From: Lumbricus rubellus
Lineage: Eukaryota; Annelida; Clitellata; Crassiclitellata; Lumbricidae
Assembly: GCA_945859605.1 (NCBI GenBank)
Contig: OX243828.1
Location: 24,871,288-24,935,287, forward strand
Direction of reading: 5' to 3'
DNA length: 64,000 nt
In this document: in pieces, positions 32,001-42,800 of the stretch
How the letters are laid out: every line of letters begins with the position of its first letter
Numbering within the stretch: the first letter of the stretch is position 1
Made by a program: the position numbers and the translations under genes
Notes under the pieces: generated by a model
What the model saw: the letters and a program-made list of their open reading frames with translations, nothing else
Told to the model about the DNA's origin: nothing
Databases searched by the model: none

Positions 32001-32938
32001 CATAGTGAGGCTATTTATCTAGGGAATTTATATAGTGCCCTTTCAAGATAGCTATTGAGAGGCGCTCCCAACCCAGGCACGGCCAAAGAGGAAAGTCTGG
32101 AGTAGTTTATAGAGTTAGACAAGTCCCCATGCATATGTACAACTTAGCTTCTGTAACCTCCTGCTACAAAAGTTAATTATTTGAAGTCATCTATAATACA
32201 TTTATTTTACCATCATCATCATTCGCCGCCTACTCCACCAATGGGAGCATTGCACAATGAGTTTACTAAATGTTTCCACAGTGTTTGATTCTCAGCCACA
32301 GTGATGGCCATGCTCAGGTCCATGCCCAATCCTGCCAAGTCTATATCAAGCATCCCGATCCATGTAGATCTAGGTCGCCCTCTAGGGCGCTTCCAGGAAG
32401 GCGGAGCCAGCGCCAGTAGTGCCTGTCTCGAATCAGAGTCTGCCGGCATACGAGCAATGTGTCCAAGCAGCCCCAGGCGTCTCCGTCTGATAGTACCACA
32501 TACCGTTCTTTGTCCAGTTCTAGCGTAGACCTCTTCATTGGAGATGAAGTCGGACCATTTGATGCCGCATAAGGCCCTCAAGCACTTAGTGCCAAATGCG
32601 TCTAGGCGCAGCTGATCCCGCCTTCCGAAGGACCATGTTTCAGAGCCGTAGAGGAGAACTGGCATGATATATGAGTTGAATAGTCGTATTTTTATTTTAC
32701 CGTAGGCTACTATTTATTTTTGTTAAACATTTTCTATCTCGACTTTGTTAACTGTTACGTTTACTGTTTAAATCTGAACAGAAATCATATATATATATAT
32801 ATATAAGCATTTGTTCTGGGTTATTTGTGGCCCGTTATTCATGATGCTCATTTTCTTTCTTCTTCAGTGTCCAGTCATTTGGCAATGGCAGAAAAACGTC
32901 GAGCACGATATCCAAAACGGACGAACTCAACAACGTAA
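29075..32938 (+). CDS. Small charged protein, 5 exons, not recognised
   Basis: Exons 29075-29248, 30146-30341, 30959-31028, 31822-31943, 32868-32938. All junctions are GT-AG with matching phase; total 633 nt, 210 residues. N-terminus acidic then basic (NKHLKSEKEKVKEKRR), middle very rich in Lys/Glu/Asp (KAKRAKFDDDDNADEKEDVE), consistent with a nuclear or nucleolar protein. The C-terminal part looks most conserved in character: PVCLKDLMKVDPGLESAL, FKNKHLFGRHVHRQP, then basic EKRRARYPKR. No signal peptide or membrane segment. I do not recognise the family. Introns hold SINE-A copies, a hAT MITE and a LINE fragment. An ATTAAA at 33005-33010 could serve polyadenylation. Confidence 0.75.
29574..29711 (-). 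mobile_element. SINE-A, degraded fragment
   Basis: Recognisable on minus by CAAGTCCTTCACTCGCAATTGC and the flanking body; head and tail are eroded. In intron 1 of the plus-strand gene. Confidence 0.5.
30461..30676 (-). mobile_element. SINE-A, copy 8
   Basis: Full-length on minus: B-box GGTTGCAGGTTCGAATCC, body CTTGGGCAAGTCCTTCACTT. In intron 2 of the plus-strand gene. Confidence 0.85.
30883..30938 (+). repeat. LINE 3'-tail fragment
   Basis: GTCGGGAGCGCTTCTTAGTAG...AGAAGCGCTATATAAATTC then GAATGAAT. Only the tail is present, just upstream of the exon at 30959. Confidence 0.7.
31188..31404 (+). mobile_element. SINE-A, copy 9
   Basis: Full-length, diverged copy on plus: TGGTGGTGTTGGGGTATG head, B-box GGTTGCGAGTTCGAATCC. 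Confidence 0.8.
31456..31631. mobile_element. hAT-type MITE, family 1, copy 2
   Basis: 176 bp; CAGGACTTAAAGTGT start, ACTTTAAACAC end. Flanks TTTCGGAT and TTTCGAAT agree at 7 of 8. Longer than its siblings because of an internal duplication of the CCAGGCACTTATTTT segment. Confidence 0.8.
32025..32115 (-). mobile_element. LINE 3'-end fragment
   Basis: Minus strand: GGGAGCGCCTCTCAATAG...AGGGCACTATATAAATTC tail with a short piece of upstream 3' sequence. Confidence 0.6.
32216..32690 (-). mobile_element. LINE RT C-terminal fragment, third family
   Basis: Open frame of ~148 residues on minus: VLLYGSETW, LRLDAFGTKCLRALCGIKW, TGQRTVCGTIRRRRLGLLGHIARMP, then RGRPRSTWI. This is the C-terminal region of another non-LTR clade, often mis-annotated as a cellular gene. 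It ends in (ATG)n repeats near 32210. 5' truncated, in the last intron of the plus-strand gene. Confidence 0.9.
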
Positions 32939-33032
32939 CAACAAAGAAAAGTTTTCTGCATAAACAGTTTGACTGTACAGACTAAAAAACCGAACTGAAA
33001 GTTGATTAAATATTATCAACGAGCAACAAATA

Positions 33033-34033
33033 CAGGGTGGGCCAGCATAAATGAACCAACTTTGCATGCTTATAACTCCGCCAATTTTTGGAATTTATTT
33101 ATACTTTATGCGTCAAATTAAAGATATTTCACTCAAGTATATGCACTGAAAACATGGAAATTTTAAAAGTTTAGGTTTTAATTATATGCTTGGAACAGCG
33201 CTAGCTACCATATTTTGTTGTCATTTGTGACGTAATAAGGCGCCGTTTCGCCGAGATATTCAAAAATCGTTTTTCGCTAACACGTGCATAAACACGATCA
33301 TTTTAGGTGTTTTTAGAAGTATCTATCATGAATATCTTCTCGTCGCAAAACCATTTTCTTTCAATTTTATCAACAGCCGTGCGTGCTGCTTTAGACGCAA
33401 AGAAACGGCTGGCTGCAGGCCGGCTGTTGCGCTAGGCCTATAGCCGTTTCTTTGCGTCAGTGTTGGAATGCTGTTGGACATCATGTCGACAAATAACTTT
33501 AGATCATCTTTTAGAACATAATGTACGGTGTTTCTAGGACTACCTGTTTCGCCCTGGGGAGATTAGCCTGTAGAGCCTATCCGAGTCGTTGTCTTGACGG
33601 CCAATTTACTCGGACACAAGAACAATGTTAGCGGATATGCGCACCGTAATTCCCATGGTTTACGATTAGAAAGTCCTGTTTTTTATCAATTTTCAGTAGC
33701 AGATAATTCAAGGTAATGTTTATTCCATTCACTGTTAGAAAATTTGTAAATCATTTCAACCGAATTACATCCCTTATCAGTTCGGTAAATTAAGATCAAA
33801 ACGCGATCTCCGTCTGTCAACGGCGCCAGATCGCGTCATAGAAAACAACAAAATATGGTAGCTAGCGCTGTTCCGAGCATATAATTAAAACCCAAACTTG
33901 TACCAGTTCCATTTTTTCAGTGCATATACTTGAGTGAAATATCTTTAATTTGACGTATAAAGTATAAATAAATTCCTAAATTTGGCGGAGTTATACGCAT
34001 TCAAAGTTGGTTCATTTATGCTGGCCCACCCTG
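33033..34033. mobile_element. Mariner-type non-autonomous element, 1001 bp
   Basis: Long TIRs (~200 bp, 33033-~33240 and ~33840-34033) starting CAGGGTGGGCCAGCATAAAT, with TA on both sides (33031-33032, 34034-34035). The core has no transposase frame but holds an internal inverted repeat GACGCAAAGAAACGGCT...AGCCGTTTCTTTGCGTC. It sits 95 bp past the stop of the plus-strand gene. Confidence 0.92.
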
Positions 34034-34139
34034 TAGTATACTTACATAGTAAATGCATTGTGTAACCAAACTAGGGTTGAAAACTCCACCGGTGAAAATT
34101 ATCTGAGATCTTTGTCACTAATATAATAATGCCTCCTAG

Positions 34140-34860
34140 TAAACTCGGCCTGGGTCAGGGCTGACGAGAGAAATTTCGTGCCCCCTAGACAACGCATTCA
34201 CAGGCCCCTAAACTAAACTATCTTAAGGCATAACGAGAAAAAATTTACAGACAAATTGAAGTGATAAAAGTGCAGGTTATACATGCGACTTACAATTTTA
34301 GTCATATTTACAATATGATTTTATTCAGTTGTTAATTTGAAGTTTAACCTGAGTCGGAGGGGTCTTGAATGATAAAAGTCCCACACATGACTTTGATGCG
34401 TGTTGAAAGGGATGAGTCTTACATTTAGATCTAAATAATCAAAAGTTCACAAAACAGAATTAGGCAGCACATTGCAAAGCCTCCTAGTCTCTGACCATTG
34501 GCCAACAAATCCATAAAACACAACAATGCTGTTCACATCCATGGCGCATCAAGAAATCAAGCAGTGAGGAAAGCACATGGGTGCCCACCCACCCCGGAAA
34601 ATTGACTCCTGTTTTTTAAACTATAATGATTATTTTGATTGCAAAAATTTCCTTTGCACAAAAGCACTAATTAAACTTATACTAAAGTTAAAGTGAGAAA
34701 TTTACATTTTACTCATGCATCATGAATTCATGATGCATGTTCGTAATTTCATGGGTTGCCTTTTTCAAGCTCTTGCAAAATTTTTTTGACACAACCATTT
34801 TGTTCCCCCCCCCCCTCTTGCAAAATTTATGTGGGCGCCCCTGAAATTACGGTGCTGAAT
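34140..34860. other. Decayed repeat-like sequence, UBIAD1 3' flank
   Basis: Contains C-rich motifs (GTGCCCCCTAG, GGGTGCCCACCC, GTGGGCGCCCCTG) like ends of the hAT-type elements nearby, but I could not pair ends or find a target duplication. Confidence 0.4.
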
Positions 34861-34887
34861 AAATGACGAGTATGCGAGGCTAGTAGC

Positions 34888-35760
34888 CTAGTACAGAAGC
34901 CATGCTGTGACATACAGAATCATCTGCAGTAGATTCAACTGTGCCACCTTCTGGACCAAATTTTCAAAAGACCCTGAGAAATAGTCGCGCTCACAGTTTA
35001 TGGCGCTCCACAGAGTTAGCATTGGCAGAAGAAACCAGAATGATTGAAACAGAGCCATTTGAATGAACAGAAGAAAAGAGCCGAAGATAAGAGCAAGAAA
35101 GTACAAATAGGATCCCTTCTTTCCAAGCAGAATTGCGACGGTCAGCAGTCCCTTCCGGCCGTCAGATTCCGCGTCCCTAGTGTTGTTACAGTGCAGGATC
35201 CCGGTGACGTTCAGTCCCAGAGGCAGCGAATAGAAAAACACGGAATGGCTGGACGATAGATGACCACCTTGACCGAGATAGACGAACAGCACGCTGACCA
35301 TTCCGCAAGTGATGAACACCGTGACATCCCCGAGTGCGTGGTACTTCAGCTGGACACCGCCAGTGTAGAGAACCCCAGATGAAATCCCGACTACGAACAG
35401 CGGTAGAATGTGCCACGCTGGCACAGGCATTAGCAGAACGATCAGTACAAAGGACAGGACGCTGACCAAAAGTGCCACTGCGGATGAGTGTAGCACTTCA
35501 TTGGGCGTCAGGACCTTGTTGACAAGCGTCCTATCGTCGCTGTCAGGACCATCGACATCGCTGACGAAGTCGAAGTAGGTGTTGAGGAGGTTGGTTAGCG
35601 CAAATGCAGCCGTTAGACAGATGATCTGGAGAATCAATATTGAGATCTGAAACGTCCCTGCGTCTTTGTAAGCCAGGCAGTTGCCCAGAAGGACGGTGCT
35701 TAGAGGCACTGGGAAGATCCACAGCCTCGCCGATACCAGACGTTGCACGAGCTTTCCCAT
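34888..35760 (-). CDS. UBIAD1: UBIAD1, UbiA-family prenyltransferase
   Basis: Integral membrane prenyltransferase; in animals it makes menaquinone-4 (vitamin K2) and also acts in sterol-regulated HMG-CoA reductase turnover, in ER/Golgi membranes. A single uninterrupted frame of 290 residues. First Asp-rich motif NTYFDFVSDVD (residues ~60-70) and following SDDRTLVNK; second motif CNNTRDAESD (~190-200). About eight hydrophobic helices, as expected of UbiA. Human UBIAD1 is 338 residues; this one lacks most of the variable N-terminal tail, and starts MGKLVQRLVSARLWIFPVPL close to helix 1. A TTGTAG acceptor 3 nt before the ATG suggests the 5' UTR is spliced, or that a short upstream coding exon was missed. 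Convergent with the plus-strand gene. Confidence 0.95.
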   Translation of the reverse strand: MGKLVQRLVSARLWIFPVPLSTVLLGNCLAYKDAGTFQISILILQIICLTAAFALTNLLNTYFDFVSDVDGPDSDDRTLVNKVLTPNEVLHSSAVALLVSVLSFVLIVLLMPVPAWHILPLFVVGISSGVLYTGGVQLKYHALGDVTVFITCGMVSVLFVYLGQGGHLSSSHSVFFYSLPLGLNVTGILHCNNTRDAESDGRKGLLTVAILLGKKGSYLYFLALIFGSFLLFIQMALFQSFWFLLPMLTLWSAINCERDYFSGSFENLVQKVAQLNLLQMILYVTAWLLY

Positions 35761-35763
35761 TCT

Positions 35764-37990
35764 CTACAACGAATCAACAACCGCTAGATGTCAGTAATTC
35801 TGCATTAATTATAATAATATTAATAATAATTAGGCCTAAAGCAGAGGGAGGTGTGTATTAAAAAACGAAATTGGACAAAAAAGCTTTAATTTCCTTGCCT
35901 GTGACACTAAAAAAGCCTTCTGCAGATTTTTTTAATCGAATTGTATAAAATTATACCTACTGTATGATTCAGATGTTTCTATCCGGCGTTTCTGATTAGA
36001 TATGAAGATTAAATTTAATAATCGCGTCTCTTAATAATTACGCCATACATAATTTAATTACCGTATATGACACGTGCGGCGTGTTCTGAGGCTGATATTT
36101 AAAAAATTGCATTACTATTTATTCACGATAATATTGAGAAGTTAAGGCATAGACTGGGAGCTTTTAAGTTTATGATTGTAGCGCAGTTTCATGAGGCTGG
36201 CTACAATTAATGGTGAAAATTGAATGAAGCGTTTGTTTCTGACAAAATGACTAAGTGGACAAAACTCAGTGTTTAGCCTAATCTAGACGTCTCTGGGGGG
36301 CGGCGAAGTCCCCCAGGAATGACATTTCCCCCAGAAAAATTTGACAAAATGATAATGGTTTTCAGATGCTATTTGCATCATTATTTTACATAAAGTGCAC
36401 AGAATAGGCCTAAAGAAAGCGCTTTCTTTATTCTGTGATGAAGTGTTATAATAAGGCCTAACTTGATCAAGAAACGAATTTGTAGGCCATGGCGTAGCCT
36501 ATTATTTGACGAAGAACAAAAGTTGTAAGGCCTAATTAACAGACTCACCTTTTCGTTTACAGCGCCTATAACAAGAGAAAGAGAAAATCTCCAAAGCCTG
36601 AAACGTGCGCTGTAGAGCTTGACAAAATACCGTATGCCTATAAATTATATTTATTACCTAGACCCTATACTGTCTGTGTCCATGGGCGTAACTTTGTCTC
36701 AAATAATGGTGGTGACTATGATTCCTCTGCAGCTCTCTGCTCACTAAAGCAGAAAGGCAAAACGCCCTCCCTGCTCCATACCCCATGTGATAACTATGTA
36801 TACATAATATTAGACTGTTCAGAAAAATAATTTTGCATGAATCACATGCATAGGGTCTTAAAATGTGACATTTATGCACACAATGAACCTACTAAAATTC
36901 TACGTCCATATCTCAATGGCAAATGACCTCTCAACAGGGTTTAACTTCTTCAAATAGTGTGACGAAAAGCGATATTTGTGAAAAATTATGTTATTCTTTA
37001 GAAAATAGTTATCTGCTATTTCTCAGCTAGCCTATCCTAATCCATGTTACTGTTATTCCATAAACACTTAGGCCTATCTTACTTTATTTTCGTCTATTAT
37101 TTATTTATTTTTCTAGTATGCCTAGGCATAATCTAAAATTTAAATTAAATGCCGATTTATGACGCTATTTATTGCGTAACTTGGACAGAAAACATCACAC
37201 ATCAGGAAATTCACAAAGTTTCCCCAGCCAAAAGGCAGTGGGTAGCCAGGTAGGCGGCTGTCAATGGATTTCAGCGGGCGTTTATGCTCTCTCGAGTCTC
37301 GATCCGTACTCCAACTGAAGTAGGTATTGTTGTAGAATATAAATAGCGAATAAATGAAGTTGAAGCAGACGCTTATCGGAAATGAATGCGCCCTGTGTGC
37401 TGCCAAACTACGGCTTCACTGGCAGAAGTAGCCTATGCTGAATCCCATGCATATGTTGCAGCGCAGACAGCGGAAGTAATTAAGGTGTTGATCGGCTTCT
37501 GCGAGGAAGCATAAATCCCTCATCCATCTCACCCCCACGGATGAAACCACTCGGATCAAAATTTCATAGGTCTACAGACCTACATGCAGTAGGCCCAGTA
37601 GCCTATAAGAATTGTGGGGGGAAAACTGGGGTTGGACCACTATCCACTTGGAATCTGGATGTGAAAAACAGTTTACTATGGGGCAATAAGAAATATGGGG
37701 GGGGGGAGGGAAAGCGGACTCTAGCAGCTTTAATATCAGAGGGCTGCAGGCTGCTGCAGTGGTGTAAGTTGTTGAGCTATTCTGCTACCGTGCTAACTGT
37801 GTTCCTCGACATGCGGTCTTTCGGTCAATCAGTGCTGTGGTCATCTTCTGTTCTCGGACCTGATTGCGGGCCGTAGTACAGTACTTATCACTAGCAAGCA
37901 TCAACCAAGTCTCTCTGCTGCCCAGATGCCATGCCTATAGTATAAGCTCTGTATCATCACTGTTCAATTACAGAATCGAGGTCAAGTAGC
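35764..37990. other. Intergenic, 5' flank of UBIAD1
   Basis: No coding exon recognised. AT-rich, with frequent GGCCTA motifs. The UBIAD1 promoter and first exon should lie here. Confidence 0.4.
36272..36400 (+). repeat. Dispersed repeat E, copy 1
   Basis: AATCTAGACGTCTCTGGGGGG...CCCCCAG...ACATTTCCCCCAGAAAAATTT; a colinear copy is at 59287-59402. Parent element unknown. Confidence 0.7.
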
Positions 37991-37999
37991 GTATTTGTT

Positions 38000-38214
38000 T
38001 GTATGTGCACTTGTTATAGCGTCCCATCAAGCTCTCTCTACTCAGAGGCGCTTCCGAATGCAGAGCGGACACTGCATCGGAGTTTCACGCCGAAGCGCTG
38101 AGCAATTGCGAGTTAAGGACCTGCCCTGCCCAAGGTCCTTACGCGGCAAGGTGGATTCGCCTTCTGGCTCCAAGGCAATGATGCCACCACTACACCACCG
38201 CGCACCACATAGAT
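38000..38214 (-). mobile_element. SINE-A, copy 10
   Basis: Full-length on minus with head GTGGTGTAGTGGTGGCATC and tail AGAGGCGCTTCCGAATG-side; the B-box region is shortened by a small deletion. Confidence 0.85.
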
Positions 38215-38689
38215 TACCGTAGATTAAGCGCAATTCATTACAGTTCCTGACATCTATGAATCTTTCAATCACCAGATAAATCAATCCCAGTAGGCTATTG
38301 GCTCATCTGTAATCCAGCAATTGGCAGAATGCTCCACACAGCAACATGGCAGATTTTTTCCCATCTTTCATTGACAGCCACTGTGACAGCCGTAAATATC
38401 AGGAGATCTATTATATACAGTCCCTCTTAAAAACTAGAGACTAACAAGATACCATCATACCACGATCAAGGAAAATCAAATTCAATTGTTTTACAAAAGA
38501 GTCAAAGACAGGACAAGAATCAATCCCCAAATCCAGCATCATATTCGGTTTAAGGAACTGACCATTGTGCGTAATTGTCTAGTTGGTTTTGCTCAATCCA
38601 TACATGTACCTTACAGACTTTTACACTTCTGTCCCAATTCCGAAACAGGCAGCAAGTCTGTTCCCGGACAATTCGGAGCCAACAAGAAT

Positions 38690-39012
38690 TATCCTCATCA
38701 ATCCAACTTCTATTGAAGCAAGAATTATTTCCATCAAACCAACTTCTATTTATGCAACAATATCTTCATCAATCCCACTTCTACTGAAGCAAGAATTACT
38801 CTCATTAATTCAACTTCTTCTCCCAAAGCAATTATTTCCATCAATCCAACTTCGATTTAAGATACAAAACTTTCATCAACTCAACTTCTATTTAATCTAC
38901 AATACTTTCATCATTCCAACTTCTATTTATGCAGCAATATTTTCATCAATCCAACTTCTATTTATGCAACAATATTTTCATCAATCCAACTTCAATTTAA
39001 GCAAAACTTTTC
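38690..39012. repeat. 35-bp tandem repeat
   Basis: About nine diverged units of TTCTATTTATGCAACAATATTTTCATCAATCCAAC. The clearest units start at 38921 and 38956. The long frame across it (38583-39053) is accidental, since 35 is not a multiple of 3. It lies 3' of the LOTUS-Tudor gene. Confidence 0.9.
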
Positions 39013-39829
39013 GTCAATCCGCTCCGAATTGTCCTAACACCATTGAAGTCTGAATCATTTGACAGTGATTTCATTGGTTCGAGTTGAGACCCAATCAATG
39101 AACCTTGAGTTCAGTCTAGAACTAGAAGTGATACTATATAAATAATGTCTGATGACAAATTATGACAATGATACAATGCTATTGCAACCTGCTCCAAATT
39201 TATTTCAAGGAATTTTGCTTTACAATCAATGAAAGTTTAATATTCAAGTACGCAACTACAAAGGACTGGCAATGTGGCCTCAAAATACATCCTTTAAAAA
39301 AGTTCTCTGGTAAACAAAAGCATGAGGGCCAATTAAAGCACTGAACAAGAAACAATTCCTTCGCATCAGCCTCCACTTATCATCTGCTCGGGTAAAAAGT
39401 TCTGTCAAAACTCCAATTCAGCATGTAAACAGGAAAATGCCTTTGGAAGAAAACGTCAATAAGTTCACTGATAATGCTAACACAAAAACAAATTTTTATG
39501 CTAGTTTCATAACAAATTTTGCAAGTCCTAGAGTTGAGTCAGAGGGAAAGCATTCATTCCCATACCCGGACATAAAGTATCCACACAGGCAAATTGATTA
39601 ATCAGTTATAAACTTTCAGCGCAAGTTTAGCAGCAGGTTATAAAATTTTAACAAGCCAGGGAATGGCTGCTTCATCGGAAAAAATCAAGCCGAACAGACT
39701 ATGACAGGCATGAAAGAACTGCATTTCAAACAGCAGTATTTCATGCATTTATTCATGATCTTCTGTCATAGAAACTTATTTGAGAAACTGGTTAAAGCTT
39801 CTTTCTTGTTTTCTTTCGTGGATGATGTA

Positions 39830-42800
39830 TCATGATTGTGCTTGAAGGTCATATATCTCAAATATGCATCCCTGAAAATGAAAACGTAACACTATTTAAT
39901 TTAAGACAAGTAGGGCTACAGTGTAAGCCATCAACTAATTAAAATTAATTTTAATTATTCAATGTATTTTACCGATATATCAAAGACCATACGTTATATT
40001 CGATAAAGTGCCTCGGTATAACAGCCCTTGTTTGAACCGTACTTTGGGAGCGCCAGTCCCAAGACTGGATACAGGAGGAGGGCGACACTATTTATCCTTG
40101 TTATGAAAGTGTCGTTAAACAGCAACAAGCCAAAAGACATAAACAAGACAACTAACATGAACCAATAACTACTAAGTAACCAACTAACAACAAATAGCAA
40201 TAAAACTACTAACAATAAACAAAAAATATCGTTTTTGTAATTATCATTAATTATTACGGAATTACATTTAATCTACACATGCAAAAAGTTAGCAATTAAT
40301 TAATCGCTAATTTTTCAGTCTATTAAATTTTTCGAATTATATTTTGTATTATTAATGGCCAAAAACACATCAACATTAGGAAAGAATAAAACTTTAAATC
40401 CACTTAAACTACACCGAGAGATATTCCAAAATATGGTCAAAACTAAATTGTAAAGTAACGTAATAGCAACTTATGCAGCGAAACAAGGACCCTGCTCATT
40501 TGTGACAATTTAACAGCAACCGTCCATATAAGAATTCTCAACAAAGCGGATAATTCATGTCCCTTAACACTTACACGCTGACATTTTTTGTTAACCTTTG
40601 CAGCGACACGTTGGTTAATGTATTCGGATATGTCCAGTTTCTCTGAATCTGTACAGAACAAAAGTACAAAAGGAAACGCAATCAAACAACCATATAATAT
40701 TTAACATATAATTTTCATAATAATAATAAACGATAGAATTTATATAAGCTGCATTTCAAAATTGTTTTAAGCTACAAGTGTGAGCTGAAGATTTTGATAA
40801 AATGTTTGCTGATTATAAGTTATTTTATAAGAAACTGCATAAATGTTCAGCTACAAACTAACAAAATCTTCGTCACCAAGAGTGATGTTTGTAAACACCA
40901 GTGCATATATGCCAGCTATTAAATCAAATATATTGTCGTGCCCTAGTGCAATTAATTAATTATAATGATGCTTCTGACTAGTCCCTTGGACAAGGCACTA
41001 GTTATAAAAATTCTTGAATGAATACAGTGAATTAGAAGGCTTCACTCAATGCAACCATACATCAGGTGTAGACGGCAAGAAAATAACACAAGCCAACGCA
41101 AACCTAGAACTCGGAAAGGCAGAGCGGTTGGTCGAACTTTCCAGAATTCCTCTGGAAGTTCGTAGATGTTGCTGTTTGAAACCGTTTCAAAGTTCCCGAA
41201 GTCGATGAAGAAAACTGTAGACGTCGTCTCTCCACGAACTTTAATCCAAACCCTGTAAAAGAATAACAGCTGTTAACTCTACCATGTTCTTTAACAATAA
41301 TTTAAATCATGTCCTATTTAGCCAGGGCTGGGCTGGGAGCGCCTCCGAGTAGTCTACCTTGAGGGGTGCAACACAAATTCTTGAAATGAATGAAATTTTA
41401 GATATATCCACATTGTCTTGATCTCTTTGTTACTCGGGCAAGAACCTCAATGACCTAACATCACAACTTGGCTTTTGTCACCCAATCTCATGTAATGGCC
41501 TTCCTCCTTCCCACTTGGGATATCTACCTACTCTGCCCGCTGCTTAAACACCTTTATATTCCCTATGGGTTACCATGCCTCCGAAAGTTGCCTCACAAGC
41601 ATTCAAATACAAAATAAAGAAAAAGAATGCAAACAAAGCAGAGTAGCTGTGGTAACATGGATCTCACCTGCACCAATCCTCTCCGTATTTAGCCGCCCCT
41701 CTTCGCAGTGCAGCAGACGCGACGGTCAGACTGGACGACAGTTCTTCCATTCGAGGAAGCAGGTCGTACATCTTCTGTAGCTCAGACTGCTGCAACAACA
41801 CGTTTACAGACCATGCGATAAACTGCTAAAACAAATGGCAGTGATCTCTTACAATGCGGTGGTATAGTGGTGGCGTCATAGCCTTGGAGGCGAAAGGTTC
41901 GAATCCACCTCGCCGCGTAAGGACCTTGGGCAAGTCCTTCACTCACAATTGCTCAGCACTTTGGCGTCAAACTTCGATGCAGTGTCCGCTCTGCATTCGG
42001 GAGCGCCTCTGAGTGGAGAGAGCTTGAAGTGGCGCTATAACAAGTGCACATACAAACAAACGTTGCATCTAAACATTTAAAGAGCATATCTCACAGCATA
42101 GCTTGCTAACTCATGCAACAACAGAACCCAAATTTCATTTCGAAATTGAAACACCTCAAGCCACCGCGTAGGGACCCTGAGCCAGTCCTTCACTCGCAAT
42201 TGATCATACACTTCGGCGTGAATCTCCAATTCAGTGTCTGCGCTGTAGTCGAGAGCACCTCTAAGTAGAGAGCTTAAATAGGCGCGATAGCAAAATAAGA
42301 AAAATATGCACAAGATGCAGGAGAGGGACTTACATATGGCTCTGAGGCGACCTGTCCCCAGAAGAAGCTGTTCTCGAATCCCAGCACCGCGCAGATAATG
42401 ATCACGTTGATGACCTCGGGCAGCATGTACGACGTCGGCAACGTATCGCCAGGAAACGTATCCATCAGCATCCTCTGCAGCTCCTTCAGTCGCATCTCGT
42501 CGGGTATCGGCTTCAGCGGCGATACGGAGGCTGCTGCAAGCTGGGAAGATGCGGCAAGCTGTGAAGATGCTGCTGCTGCAGACAAAAGCCGGCTGCTTCG
42601 TGGCGCCAAACAACCACGGTTGCCAAGTCCAACGCTTTCGCTAACACCCGACAACGGCTCAAATTTTGAGGAGGAATTTCGATATTCACGTTGCGTTAAC
42701 ACTGGCATGACCACCTCCTCCCGATCACAATCTTGAAAATAGTCCGAAGAATTACCTCGTTTCGCGGACGGTAAATTTTCCGCTGACTTCGGGTAGTGCT

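Noticed and set aside
32219..32665. Cellular gene of 148 residues
   Set aside because: It is the C-terminus of a non-LTR reverse transcriptase, 5' truncated, with repeat tail.
35044..35861. Plus-strand frames opposite UBIAD1
   Set aside because: Antisense shadows of a clear UbiA family gene.
38583..39053. 156-residue plus-strand frame
   Set aside because: Runs through a 35-bp tandem repeat whose length is not a multiple of 3; no family.
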